Both the position numbers and the translations under genes were made by a program. This document shows positions 8,757-17,035 of a DNA stretch of 64,000 nt, piece by piece. The DNA comes from Streptomyces bambusae. Its GTDB lineage: Bacteria > Actinomycetota > Actinomycetes > Streptomycetales > Streptomycetaceae. The stretch covers positions 186,001 through 250,000 of the forward strand of contig NZ_JAJAUZ010000003.1 in the NCBI RefSeq assembly GCF_020532645.1, read 5' to 3'. The first letter of the stretch is position 1. Each line of letters starts with the position of its first letter. Below the pieces are notes generated by a model. That model did no database searches and was not told where the DNA came from. It worked only from the letters and a program-made list of their open reading frames with translations.

Positions 8757-9145
8757 CGATCGAGTGGAAGTACACCGACCACGGACACGTGGGCGTGCTC
8801 ACGCTGACCGGCCACCTCGGCATGGAGGCCATCGACCGGTTCGTCGGCGCGGTCGGCTGGACCCTGGCCCGCGGCTCCGGCCCGGTCATCGTGGACCTGA
8901 CCGGCCTGCTGGGCTGGTCACCCGGCGGGCAGCTCGCCGTCGCGGACGCGGCCCGCCGGCTGGCGGGCGCGGGACGGCGCCTGGAACTCGCGGCGATCCC
9001 CGCCGACGGCTCCCTCGTCCCCAGCGGCACCGGACCCGAGATCCCCGTCCACCCGGACCTGGCCGCCGCGCTGGCCGCTCACGGCCCGGCGGTCCTCCCC
9101 GGCCCGCGGCAGGACGGTCCGGTGGCGCGCCGACCCGTCGGCTGA
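8753..9145 (+). CDS. STAS-domain protein (anti-anti-sigma-like), 130 aa
   Basis: The fold is that of SpoIIAA-like STAS proteins: GVLTLTGHLGMEAIDRF, then VIVDLTGLLGWSPGGQLAVADAARRL with the loop where these proteins are phosphorylated, then RRLELAAIP. The usual DCSGLxxxS motif is replaced by DLTGLLGWSPGG, so a Ser is present but displaced. It may bind the STAS tail of SulP or an anti-sigma kinase elsewhere. Start TTG 8753, with AGGAAGACGAAG upstream. Last gene of the SulP-PNPOx run before the ArsR regulator. Confidence 0.78.
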   Translation: MTIEWKYTDHGHVGVLTLTGHLGMEAIDRFVGAVGWTLARGSGPVIVDLTGLLGWSPGGQLAVADAARRLAGAGRRLELAAIPADGSLVPSGTGPEIPVHPDLAAALAAHGPAVLPGPRQDGPVARRPVG

Positions 9146-9198
9146 ACCCGGCGCCGGCGGCGAGAAGCGGCCCGATCGGGACCGCGGGTGTCCACCAC

Positions 9199-9214
9199 TT
9201 GCAGGAATCTGCAA
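9199..9214. promoter_or_regulatory. TTGCA-N6-TGCAA operator, upstream of ArsR gene
   Basis: TTGCAGGAATCTGCAA is a 6-4-6 perfect palindrome 63 bp upstream of the ArsR start. The same TTGCA-N6-TGCAA frame recurs at 9867-9882 upstream of the DUF6126 gene, which supports it as the binding site of the ArsR protein between the two. Confidence 0.65.
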
Positions 9215-9277
9215 TTGTGGAGGTCAACGACAGGTGGAACGGGCGTCGCGAGCCGCTCTTCGAAGAGGAAGCCACGG

Positions 9278-9670
9278 GTGGATCAGGTGCCGAGGACGCG
9301 TGCAGACAAGACGGCCAAGGCGTCCGGTACCGCCCCGCTGGATCCGCCGCTGTACCAGCTGAAGGCGGAGTTCTTCAAAACCCTCGGCCACCCCGTGCGC
9401 ATCCGCGTGCTCGAACTGCTCAGCATCCGCGAGCACGCGGTCGCCGAGATGCTCCCTGAGGTCGGCGTCGAGCCGGCGGCCCTGTCCCAGCAGCTCGCCG
9501 TCCTGCGCAAGGCGAACCTGGTGGTCACCCGCCGCGAGGGATCCACCGTCTACTACCGGCTGACCAGCGACGACATCGCCGAACTCATGCGCGTCGCCCG
9601 CGGCATCCTCACCGGCGTCCTCCAGGGCCAGGCGGAACTCCTGGCGGGGCTGCGCGCGGCCTCCCGGTAG
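9278..9670 (+). CDS. ArsR/SmtB-family repressor, 130 aa
   Basis: Homodimeric winged-helix regulator. The motif run is PLYQLKAEFFKTLGHPVRIRVLELLSIREHAVAEM, then the recognition helix VEPAALSQQLAVLRKANLV and the wing TRREGSTVYYRL. No CxC metal-binding pair is present, so the signal may be redox, sulfur or a small molecule rather than a soft metal. Start GTG 9278 is preferred (GAAGAGGAAG upstream); a longer frame back to 9188 would read through the operator. It follows the SulP/PNPOx/STAS genes and is followed by the convergent DUF6126 gene. Confidence 0.87.
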   Translation: MDQVPRTRADKTAKASGTAPLDPPLYQLKAEFFKTLGHPVRIRVLELLSIREHAVAEMLPEVGVEPAALSQQLAVLRKANLVVTRREGSTVYYRLTSDDIAELMRVARGILTGVLQGQAELLAGLRAASR

Positions 9671-9686
9671 GGAGCCGCCGGGCCGG

Positions 9687-9830
9687 CTACTTGTGAGCGT
9701 GCTCGCCGATGTAGAACAGCAGCCAGATGAAGCCGGCGAACAGGTGCGTGCCGAAGATGTAGAAGAACGCGCGCAGCGCGACGCCCTTCTCCTTCCAGCC
9801 CTCGTCCGCGTCCCGGTTGCTGCCGCTCAC
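9687..9830 (-). CDS. DUF6126-type small membrane protein, 47 aa
   Basis: A 47-residue protein starting at GTG 9830 behind GGGAGG (5-nt spacer). After a charged N-terminus (SGSNRDADEGWKEKG) there is one membrane helix, ALRAFFYIFGTHLFAGFIWLLF, ending YIGEHAHK; this pattern matches the DUF6126 family seen across Streptomyces. Function unknown. The palindrome at 9867-9882 lies 37 bp upstream of the start and matches the box in front of the neighbouring ArsR gene, so repression by that protein is likely. Confidence 0.8.
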   Translation of the reverse strand: MSGSNRDADEGWKEKGVALRAFFYIFGTHLFAGFIWLLFYIGEHAHK

Positions 9831-9866
9831 GAAGCCTCCCTCTGCCGCCCGACCCGACCTTACGAA

Positions 9867-9882
9867 TTGCATAACTCTGCAA
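9867..9882. promoter_or_regulatory. TTGCA-N6-TGCAA operator, upstream of DUF6126 gene
   Basis: TTGCATAACTCTGCAA: same 5-6-5 inverted repeat as at 9199-9214, in the leader or promoter of the minus-strand DUF6126 gene. Confidence 0.65.
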
Positions 9883-9921
9883 GTCTAGCCGGGTCGCTTC
9901 CTCCGCTCCTGCGCCCCCGGG

Positions 9922-10731
9922 TCACGGGCCGCCGGCGATCTTGTTCAGTGCCTTGCTGTACTCCTTCAGCTCGGGGGCGACGAGCCTGGCACTCCCGGCC
10001 AGCTCACGGGCCTTGCGCGCTTGCTCCCGCACGCACTTCGGCGTGGTGGGGCCCGTGCCGTGCTGCACGGCGTTCGCCGCGGCTTCGAGGACCGCCTCCG
10101 TGTGCTGCGGGTTCATGAAGACCACGCGGTCGGTGGTCAGGCGGGACCCGTCGTCCCCGGCGAGGGTGACCGTGAAGGTGTAGACCGTCGGCAGGGCTCC
10201 CGCCGGCTGGACCTCGGGGCCGATGGTGAAGCCGATGCGCTCGGTGCCGTGCGCCGGTACCTCGTGCGGTACGCGGCGGGTGAGGGTGTCCGGCGGCGTG
10301 AAGCCGGGCGGAACCTTGATGTCGTACCGGGCCGTGACGATCGATGCGCCCGCCCCGTAGGGGCAGCCGAGCTGCGTGACCGACTCGATCGCGAAATCCG
10401 CGTCCGTCAGCATCACCTCGTCGTCGGAGCGGTTGCGCAGGGCGATCGACAGCACCGACGACGACCAGTCCTTCATGGCCGGCTGCGGCTCGTCGTCCAC
10501 GGTCCAGTCGGCGACGATGTCCTTCTCCCGGGCGACGTCCACGACGGAAAGCTCGAGCTTCGGCTGCGGCGGCCGGGGCTCGCACCCCGGGAACAGGTCG
10601 AAGACCATGGCCAGGACCGCGGCCACGATCGCGACCACCCCTCCGACGACGGAAACCACACCCTGCGGCTTCTGCAGGAACGGCCTCTCCCGCCCGCCCG
10701 GCACCCCCTCACCCTCCCGGCGCGGCATCAT
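9922..10731 (-). CDS. Membrane-anchored hypothetical protein, 269 aa
   Basis: Starts MMPRREGEG at ATG 10731 behind GGAGGAGGAGGC. A single signal-anchor helix (GVVSVVGGVVAIVAAVLAMVFDLF, about residues 27-50) places the rest outside. The extracellular part has two Cys residues (GCEP and LGCPYGAG), a beta-rich middle (SVLSIALRNRSDDEVMLTDADF) that reads like an Ig or DUF4352-type sandwich, and a helical C-terminus. I do not recognise the family. It is monocistronic, ending 92 bp from the DUF6126 start region. Confidence 0.72.
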   Translation of the reverse strand: MMPRREGEGVPGGRERPFLQKPQGVVSVVGGVVAIVAAVLAMVFDLFPGCEPRPPQPKLELSVVDVAREKDIVADWTVDDEPQPAMKDWSSSVLSIALRNRSDDEVMLTDADFAIESVTQLGCPYGAGASIVTARYDIKVPPGFTPPDTLTRRVPHEVPAHGTERIGFTIGPEVQPAGALPTVYTFTVTLAGDDGSRLTTDRVVFMNPQHTEAVLEAAANAVQHGTGPTTPKCVREQARKARELAGSARLVAPELKEYSKALNKIAGGP

Positions 10732-11039
10732 GCCTCCTCCTCCGGCCCTCGACCGGACCGGCACGGACAGCGGGTCGCGGCGCGCAGACCCCTCGGCGTC
10801 CGGGTCTCCGCCGACCCCGTCGGGCCCCGGCGGCCGGCCCGGCAGCGCCACCGCGCATCGCGGCCTTCACCCTGCCACCCGGCCGGACGACGCGCACTCG
10901 ACGCCACGCCGGACGCCGCTCGGCAGAGCCTGGCCCGGCTACCCCGAACGGGTCGTCTCGCGTGAAGGTTCCCCGGCTGAGCGGCGCCCGCCTGGTTGGC
11001 TCTGCGTACTCGTATCGTCCTCACCGAAGGGCCGGCCCC
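10732..11039. other. Divergent intergenic region
   Basis: About 300 bp between the membrane protein (minus) and the secreted protein (plus). It holds no convincing gene. A TATCGT hexamer at 11013-11018 could be the -10 for the plus-strand gene; no clear -35 is seen. Confidence 0.4.
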
Positions 11040-11651
11040 ATGCGCCTGACGACGTTGTCGCTCGCATTGCTCCCCGCCGCCGCCGCCGCTGCCGTCGCCG
11101 TACTCGGTACGGGAGGCGGTGTGCAGGCGGTCGAGGCCCGTGCCGGCGGAGGGGGGATTCCGGCGGACGTCGAGGTCATGTCCAACGACGCGTACGTGGC
11201 GCGCTACGGCACCGAGCAGGCGATCGCCCAGCAGGTACCGCTTCCGTCCGGTGGCGGCACCACCGCCGCCAGGCGCTCCGCCTCGGACCCCAGCATCCCC
11301 TGGCACCACATCTACTGGTCCGCCCTGGACTGGGACCACAACGACATCCCCACGCGCCGGGGCACCGACGACTTCGGTTTCGCGCACACGTGCACGAAGC
11401 ACAACATGTGCACGCAGAAAGCGATCAACGCGCCGTACAACGGCAATGCCGACCGCGTGACGGGAGACCGGGCCGAGTACGACGGCGTCATCACGAGCGG
11501 CGGGTCCGTCCGCATGACCATCACGAGTGTCGCCGAGCGCGGCGGCCGCGGTCCGAACGGCCGGAACACGCCGGACGGGCGGCCCATCGGGACCGTCACC
11601 GCATTCTGCCGCGGGCAGACCCTCTGCCCCGACTGGGTCAACCAGCTCTGA
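11040..11651 (+). CDS. Secreted Cys-containing protein, 203 aa
   Basis: ATG 11040 gives a clean signal peptide (MRLTTLSLALLPAAAAAAVAV, cleavage near residues 33-36). The mature part has four Cys: FAHTCTKHNMCTQKAI and FCRGQTLCPDW, probably two disulfides. Between them lie NAPYNGNADRVTGD and a beta segment. The His/Asp/Asn-rich core IPWHHIYWSALDWDHNDIPTR is distinctive, but I cannot assign an enzyme class; the fungal/bacterial PLA2 signature is absent. An upstream in-frame extension to 10962 is possible but would precede the signal peptide. Confidence 0.72.
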   Translation: MRLTTLSLALLPAAAAAAVAVLGTGGGVQAVEARAGGGGIPADVEVMSNDAYVARYGTEQAIAQQVPLPSGGGTTAARRSASDPSIPWHHIYWSALDWDHNDIPTRRGTDDFGFAHTCTKHNMCTQKAINAPYNGNADRVTGDRAEYDGVITSGGSVRMTITSVAERGGRGPNGRNTPDGRPIGTVTAFCRGQTLCPDWVNQL

Positions 11652-11698
11652 TCCATACGGCACCCACGACACCCGGCCGGGAAAGGAAGCACGACGCA

Positions 11699-12376
11699 AT
11701 GGAACGAAAGGCGGTGGAGGTCCTGCTGGCGTTGCGACGGTTCGTCGGCGTGCCGCTTCCCGGGACGGGGTGGCGGGTTCGCGGATTTCTGCCGGGGGCG
11801 GGCGTCGTGCGGGTGCGGCTGGGGGACGGTGCGGGCCGGAAGGTGGAGGTCGAGCTGCCGTACCGGCCGGGGGTCGCACCGGCCTCGCTGGGGAGCTGGT
11901 GGTACGTGGGGGCGCTGCGGGGGGCGGCGCAGTGGGTGGCCGAAGGCGGCGCGGCGGGAGTGGTGGGGGCCGACGAGCTGGCGGCCGCCGGGGTGCTGCC
12001 CGAAGCGGTGGAGGTGACCGCGGACGACGGGCTGGACTACGTCGTGGCCGACCTCGTCGGGGACCCGTACTGGCACGCTCCCGCCGGCACCGTGGCCCCG
12101 GACCTCTACCGGCTCACCGGCTTCGACCTGCGCGAGCGCGGTGTGGTCCGGCTGTACCTCGACCTGCCGGACCGGGGAACCGTGGGGATCGACGTGGCGA
12201 CGGCCGAGCCGGCCGGCGCGGACGGTGCCGAGCCGGGGGCCTTGCGCCCGGTGGGCTGGTGGGCCTCCACCAAGATCATTGCGCTGCTGAACGCACCCGA
12301 GAGCCTTGAGGCGCTCCGGGTGGCGGCGACCGATCCGCACTGCGACGCGGTGTACGACGCGACCGCGTGGGCGTAG
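11699..12376 (+). CDS. Hypothetical protein, 225 aa
   Basis: Unrecognised family. ATG 11699 follows GAAAGGAAG with normal spacing. The product is soluble, without signal peptide, Gly/Val-rich in the first half (VGVPLPGTGWRVRGFLPGAGVVRVRLGDG) and acidic in the middle (VEVTADDGLDYVVADLVGDPYW). It is 47 bp from the secreted protein and may be co-transcribed. Six bases after its stop begins a 7-bp tandem repeat. Confidence 0.6.
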   Translation: MERKAVEVLLALRRFVGVPLPGTGWRVRGFLPGAGVVRVRLGDGAGRKVEVELPYRPGVAPASLGSWWYVGALRGAAQWVAEGGAAGVVGADELAAAGVLPEAVEVTADDGLDYVVADLVGDPYWHAPAGTVAPDLYRLTGFDLRERGVVRLYLDLPDRGTVGIDVATAEPAGADGAEPGALRPVGWWASTKIIALLNAPESLEALRVAATDPHCDAVYDATAWA

Positions 12377-12381
12377 CGTTC

Positions 12382-12430
12382 CTGGGCGCTGGGCGCTGGG
12401 CGCTGGGCGCTGGGCGCTGGGCGCTGGGCG
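12382..12430. repeat. (CTGGGCG)7 minisatellite
   Basis: Seven perfect copies of CTGGGCG start 6 bp after the stop of the preceding gene and end at the edge of a decayed region (12434-12578). The unit is not a multiple of three. Confidence 0.92.
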
Positions 12431-12452
12431 CTGCGCTCACCCGGCGTGCCGG

Positions 12453-12573
12453 TCAAGTCGTCGGGAGAGTGCGGGACATCGGCGTGACATGGGCGAAGTC
12501 GAAGCGGATCACCACCCGCCGGTCCGGCAGTCGGTCCTTGCGCAGCACGTTGCACATCGACCACAGCGCCACT
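12453..12573 (-). pseudogene. HxlR/winged-helix-like C-terminal remnant
   Basis: The minus frame reads LWSMCNVLRKDRLPDRRVV then IRFDFAHVTP to a stop at 12453. This resembles the segment between the HTH and sterol-carrier-like part of long HxlR-type regulators (xLWxxxNxxxxxRLPxRRVVIRFDF). Nothing upstream supports an intact gene, because the region is already inside the truncated oxidoreductase. I read it as a scar of a lost regulator. Confidence 0.4.
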
Positions 12574-12578
12574 AACGG

Positions 12579-13430
12579 GACCTGTTCTGGGCGCTCCGGG
12601 GCGGCGGCGGCAACTTCGGCGTGGTCACCCTGTTCCGGTTCGCGCTGCACCCGGTCGGTCCGACCGTCCTGGCCGGCCCCGTCTTCTGGCCGGCCGAGGA
12701 CACCGCCGACGTGCTCCGCTTCTACCGGGAGTTCGCCGCCGCGGCCCCCGACGAGCTGGGCACCGTGGTCCGGCTCGGTACCGTCCCACCGCTTCCGGTC
12801 GTGCCTGCGGAACTGCACTGGCGGCCCGCCGTCGCGATCGCCTGCTGCCACGCGGGTCCCGTCGCGGACGGCGAGCGCGCGGTACGCGCCCTGCGCCGGT
12901 TCCGGGCGCCGCTGCTGGATCTGCTCGGCCCCACCCCGTACGCCGCCTTCCAGGCCGGTCTCGACGACACCACCCCGCACGGCTGGCACTACTACTGGAA
13001 GGCCACCGACCTGACCGGCCTCTCCGACGACGCGATCGCCGTCATCGCCGACCACGCGTACCGGGCCCGCTCGCCCCGCTCGTACGTGGCCATGTTCCAC
13101 CTCGGCGGCGCCGTGGCCCGGGTCCCGCACGACGCCACCGCCTTCGCCGGCCGGGCCACCGTGCACAACATCGTCATCGACGCCGCGTGGCTCCCCGGCG
13201 AGTCCGCTGCCCGGGCCGCGCCCGAGACGGCGTGGGCACGCCGCTTCCTCCAGTCCCTCCGGCCGCACCGGGCGCCCGGCGTCTACGTCAACTTCCTCGA
13301 CGCCGACGACGGCCCCGGGCGGGTCCACGCGGCCTACGGCGAGCAGCACCACCGACGGCTCGCCGAGACCAAGGCCAAGTACGACCCCGACAACACCTTC
13401 CACCACAACAGGAACATCCCGCCGGGCTGA
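12579..13430 (+). pseudogene. FAD-linked oxidoreductase (BBE type), 5'-truncated
   Basis: The frame begins abruptly at DLFWALRGGGGNFGVVT (12579), a conserved block from the middle of the FAD_binding_4 domain of berberine-bridge-enzyme-like oxidases. It runs on through a full C-terminal half to the BBE motif YDPDNTFHHNRNIPPG. The first about 150 residues, including the covalent-FAD His and nucleotide-binding loop, are missing, and an in-frame TAA sits at 12573-12575. An internal start at 12621 could make a 269-aa fragment, but it would not bind FAD. This is decay, probably by deletion. Confidence 0.82.
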
Positions 13431-13444
13431 GCCGCCGGTGCCCT

Positions 13445-13960
13445 TCACGTCCGGAGGCGCAGGCCCGTCGCGTCGCAGGGCAGGGAGCGGCCCGGGTGGT
13501 CTTCGGTGAAGTCTTCGGCGATGTCGGCTGCGGTGGCGGCCATGTCGCTGTTCGTGATGCGGATCTGGCCGGAGAACGGTTTGTCGATGTCCTCGATGAG
13601 GAGGAGGGAGCCGGTGAACAGGCCGGCCAGGACGAAGAGCGGGACGAAGTGGGAGGCGCCGCGTCTGCGGGGGAGGCCGAAGGCGAAGCCGCCGATGGTG
13701 GCCGCCGGGGAGGCGACCATGAACCAGTACACGATGCGCGGGATCGTCGGCGTCGCCTCGGCGAGCCTCGCCTGGCGGGCCACGGACCGTTCGTCGTCCG
13801 CCTCGACCAGCAGGGCGGACGTGCCGTCGTCCTTGCGGGACAGCTCCTTGAAGTGGCGGCGGAAGTCACCGGACCACACCGACGCCTCGCGCGCCTTCTC
13901 GCCGGTCTCGCTCATGGCCGGCCACTCGTACGTGAGGATCGCCCGCGCGTAGCAGCGGCC
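13445..13960 (-). pseudogene. DUF4239-like membrane protein, N-truncated
   Basis: From ATG 13915 a 156-aa product is open; the frame extends in-frame upstream through RCYARAILTYEWPAM, which matches the CYARAV...EWP segment in the middle of DUF4239 proteins. Two C-terminal membrane helices (IVYWFMVASPAATIGGFAFG and FVPLFVLAGLFTGSLLLIE) and the end LIEDIDKPFSGQIRI, typical of DUF4239, are kept. The N-terminal pair of helices is absent. Either a short functional form from 13915 or a remnant; its place beside another truncated gene favours the latter. Confidence 0.55.
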
Positions 13961-14064
13961 CCGGATCGGCGGTCGTGGTGGGTGGCTCCGCCGACCGTTC
14001 TACTGCGGCGGCCCCGCCCGCCGGGGCGGGCGGCACGGCCGGTCACCCGCACGCTGCGGAGGGG

Positions 14065-15279
14065 TCAGCCGCCCGTGGCCCGTTCAGGGGTGACCGGCGG
14101 TGGGGTCCACCGGTCCAGCCGGGCCTTGGCCGAGGTCACGCCGTACTCGCCTTTCAGCTCCTCCGGGATCGCGTACTGCATCACGCGGCCGCGGGTCAGC
14201 GCGCTCAGTTCGAAGACGGTGGTGTAGTGGCCGAGGCGGTCCAGGGCCCACGCCCCGAACGGTGAGCGGTCCTCGATGGTCTCCAGTACGCCCAGCACTG
14301 CGGGCGCCATCCGGACGGCGGTGTCCCAGGTCCGCGAGCGCGGCACGTCGAGCCAGTCGGCCGCGGTGTTGCCGACCAGGAAGCGGATCATGGCGGGGAC
14401 CACCGGGTCGAACAGCGTGCCCGGCACGACCTCTTCGTACAGGTCGACGAGCTGCCGGGTCAGCCGTACGCCCTCGGGGGAGGGGCCCATGTGGCGGGCC
14501 ATGTAGAGGTCGGAGAAGGCGCGTGCTTGTGCCAGGTCGGCGGGCATGTGCGCCAGGTCGATGCCGAGCATGGCGCCCACCACCCGCCAGGCGTAGAAGT
14601 AGGCGTCGGCGCCCTCGTTCGACATGTGGATGCCCAGGCGGTGCAGGGCGTCCAGCACCTGGATCGAGAACATCATCTGACCGCCGATCATGTCCTCCTG
14701 ACAGATCGGCACGCCCAGCGCCGGTACGTCCCAGCGGTCATCGCGCCCCAGGTGGTGGCGGATCGCGGCGTGCAGCAGCCGGACCTTCTGCGCCGCCGGG
14801 ATGAAGCGGCTGCCTGCCTCGAAGGCCCCAGGCTGCATCAGGTAGACCGTGAACTGCCCGGTCTCCGCCATGCGCCGGGACGGGTAGTCGAGGGAGTGGG
14901 TGGCGCTGAGGAGTTTCGCCACGTGCGGGACGACGTAGCAGGCGGGCATGGAGGCGAAGGACAGGGCGGTGGAGATGTGGACGTTGTTGTCGATGAAGAA
15001 CAGCCGGGCCCGCTCCATCTCGCCCCAGTCCACCCAGGACGGCGGCATCGCGGTCGCCTCCAGGTAGTCGCGGGCCACGTCCGGCAGGCCCTCCGGCAGG
15101 TCCTGGCCGGCAGTGGCGAACCAGCGCATCAGCGTGTTGAAGCGGCCCGCCTCACCGCGGGCGAACAGTTCCGCGACGGTGGCGTCGGCGAGCTCGTCGC
15201 CCAGCAGGCGCAGCGCGTCGAGCCGGTCCTCGGTGTAGCGCGGCGCGGGTGCGGGACCGGTCGCCTCGGTGGTGGTCAT
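14065..15279 (-). CDS. MpaB/Lcp-type oxygenase (DUF2236), 404 aa
   Basis: Belongs to the oxygenase MpaB family that includes latex-clearing protein Lcp, b-type haem enzymes that cleave or oxidise isoprenoid double bonds. Seen: NTLMRWFATAGQ, MPPSWVDWGEMERARLFF, NNVHISTALSFASMPACYVVPHVAKLL, and MSNEGADAYFYAWRVVGAMLGID, in family order and length. There is no Tat signal, so it is cytoplasmic, unlike secreted rubber oxygenases. Being the last gene of an operon with a polyprenyl diphosphate synthase suggests it oxidises or cleaves the prenyl product made there. ATG 15279. Confidence 0.82.
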   Translation of the reverse strand: MTTTEATGPAPAPRYTEDRLDALRLLGDELADATVAELFARGEAGRFNTLMRWFATAGQDLPEGLPDVARDYLEATAMPPSWVDWGEMERARLFFIDNNVHISTALSFASMPACYVVPHVAKLLSATHSLDYPSRRMAETGQFTVYLMQPGAFEAGSRFIPAAQKVRLLHAAIRHHLGRDDRWDVPALGVPICQEDMIGGQMMFSIQVLDALHRLGIHMSNEGADAYFYAWRVVGAMLGIDLAHMPADLAQARAFSDLYMARHMGPSPEGVRLTRQLVDLYEEVVPGTLFDPVVPAMIRFLVGNTAADWLDVPRSRTWDTAVRMAPAVLGVLETIEDRSPFGAWALDRLGHYTTVFELSALTRGRVMQYAIPEELKGEYGVTSAKARLDRWTPPPVTPERATGG

Positions 15280-15325
15280 GCGCGGCTTTCCTCACTCGGA
15301 GCAGGAAGACGGGTGGGTACGGCGG

Positions 15326-16426
15326 TCAGGCGGTGCGGGTGAGGCACCGGGCGGCCAGTGCGTGCAGGGCCTCGGCCGCGTCCGTGGTCAGCAGGCGGTC
15401 AGCGTGGGCGGCGGTGACGGCGGCGGTGGCACGGGCGGCGCGTGCCGCGATCAGTTCCTCGACTCCGCGGCGGGCGCCGGTCGCGTCGGCGAGCTTGCGG
15501 AAGTACTCCAACTCGGCTGCGCCGGGCTCTGGTCGGTCGAGCGCGGCGTGCAGTTCGGCGCGTTCGGAGCCGGTGGCGGCGGCGAGGGTGAGGGCGAGCA
15601 GGACGGTGGGTCTGGCGCCGGTGAGGTCGTCCAGGTTCGACTTGCCGGTCGTCTCCGGGGTGCCGTACACGCCCAGCAGGTCGTCGCGCAGCTGGAAGGC
15701 CTCGCCGAGGGGTACGCCGTACGCGCTGAAAGCGGTCAGGAGCGCGGGTGGTGCCCCGGCGAGCAGGCCGCCGATCTGCAACGGGTGCTCCACCGTGTAC
15801 TTGGCGGTCTTGTAGCGGATCACCTGGAGCGACCGTGCGGGGTCCGGAGGCAGCGCGTCCCGCCGGCGGGTGCGCAGTACTTCCAGGCACTCGCCGGCCA
15901 CCAACTCCCGTGCCAGCGTGGCCCACAGCGGCCGGGCCCGGTTGAGGTAGGCGGCCGGCAGCCCGCACTCGGTGAACAGCTGCCCGGACCAGGAGATGAG
16001 CAGGTCGCCGACGAGCAGCGCCAGTGCGCGGCCGGTGCCGGGCCGGTTGTCGGCCAGCGAGCGGTGCGCGGTGTCCCGGCCGTGCCGCAGGGCGCTGCGG
16101 TCGATCAGGTCGTCGTGGACGCAGGCTGCGGCGTGTACGAGTTCCAGTGCGGCGGCGGCACGCACGATGTCCTCGCCGTCGTCCCGGCCTGCGCCGCGCC
16201 AGCCCCAGTAGCAGAACGCGGCCCGCAGGCGTTTCCCGGTGCCGGTGGTACGGCGGAGCTGTGCCGCCACGACGGACAGGTCGGGGTCGATGTCCTCCAG
16301 CAGCGCGCTCTCCCGCTCGACGAAATCCGCCAGGGCCCGGTCGATGCGGTGGCGGAGGGCCGGCGGGCCGGGGTCACCGGGGTGCGGGGGCGCCGATTCC
16401 GGTGCGGCGGCGGCCGGGGCGGTCAC
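15326..16426 (-). CDS. Polyprenyl (probably GGPP-type) diphosphate synthase
   Basis: Trans-isoprenyl diphosphate synthase condensing IPP with allylic diphosphates. Both Mg-binding motifs are intact: the first, HDDLIDRSALRHG (about residue 110), and the second, FQLRDDLLGVYG (about 245); GTGKRLRAAFCYWGW is the IPP-binding GK-R region. Residues 4 and 5 before the first DD are Ala, which in this family permits chains of C20 or longer (inference from known chain-length rules). Its ATG overlaps the stop of the small upstream gene (ATGA). It likely feeds the MpaB oxygenase and possibly the terpene cyclase 2 kb away. Confidence 0.9.
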   Translation of the reverse strand: MTAPAAAAPESAPPHPGDPGPPALRHRIDRALADFVERESALLEDIDPDLSVVAAQLRRTTGTGKRLRAAFCYWGWRGAGRDDGEDIVRAAAALELVHAAACVHDDLIDRSALRHGRDTAHRSLADNRPGTGRALALLVGDLLISWSGQLFTECGLPAAYLNRARPLWATLARELVAGECLEVLRTRRRDALPPDPARSLQVIRYKTAKYTVEHPLQIGGLLAGAPPALLTAFSAYGVPLGEAFQLRDDLLGVYGTPETTGKSNLDDLTGARPTVLLALTLAAATGSERAELHAALDRPEPGAAELEYFRKLADATGARRGVEELIAARAARATAAVTAAHADRLLTTDAAEALHALAARCLTRTA

Positions 16427-16761
16427 CCGGCACCGTGTCCCGACCCGGCCGGGCCCTGCGCCGTACCGCCGGCCGCGGCCTGTTCGGCCCGTCGGCGGGC
16501 GCGCCGGGCCAGTTCCTCCAGGTGCGGGTCGGCGCCGGCGAAGCGGGGGGTGTGCAGGCCGCTGTTGCGGCCCCGTGCGATCAGGTCGTCCCGGGCGTCC
16601 ATGGCCAGGTCCAGCAGGTCCGAACGGCCCAGCAGCGCGCGGGCTCGCCGCAGTGCCCCTTCGGCCTGCTCCAGCACCAGGTCCACCGCTCCCGCCACCA
16701 GCAGGACCGCGTCCTCCGCCCCGATGGCGGCACCCTGGCCGCCCTTTTCACGCTCGGTCAC
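16423..16761 (-). CDS. Small helical protein coupled to prenyl synthase, 112 aa
   Basis: Reads MTEREKGGQGAAIGAEDAVLLV from GTG 16761 (AAGGGGTG upstream); a GTG at 16782 is an alternative. The protein is mostly helix with the charged block LDLAMDARDDLIARGRN and a basic Ala-rich C-terminus. I know no function. The ATGA overlap with the polyprenyl synthase fixes it as first gene of the three-gene terpenoid operon, so a regulatory or partner role for the synthase is plausible. Confidence 0.65.
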   Translation of the reverse strand: MTEREKGGQGAAIGAEDAVLLVAGAVDLVLEQAEGALRRARALLGRSDLLDLAMDARDDLIARGRNSGLHTPRFAGADPHLEELARRARRRAEQAAAGGTAQGPAGSGHGAG

Positions 16762-17035
16762 GCCCACCCCTTGGATCTTCACGACATCCAGGCCTGTCTG
16801 CCCAACGGGCGTTGCTGTATGCGGTAGTTCACCCGTCCGAGTGGTTGATCGTGTGGAGGCGGGCGTGCTGGGCCGGGACGTGCCGAGGTGCGTCACGCCA
16901 TCTCGGCCCGGTCCGGTCCCTGGTCCGGTACCCGGTCCGGCACGGCGGTGATCACCCGGATGGTGGCTGCGCAGGGGCCACGCCAAGTGGTGGGGTGAGT
17001 GCGCTAGTTGATCACCCCCCACGAGAGCGGACGGC
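16762..17035. other. Divergent promoter region of terpenoid operon
   Basis: No gene. GGTCCGGT-type imperfect direct repeats at about 16907-16942 and two TTGATC motifs (about 16845 and 17008) may be operators for the divergent genes. Confidence 0.4.

Noticed and set aside
13431..13444. Terminator after the BBE remnant
   Set aside because: The gap is 14 bp with no stem.
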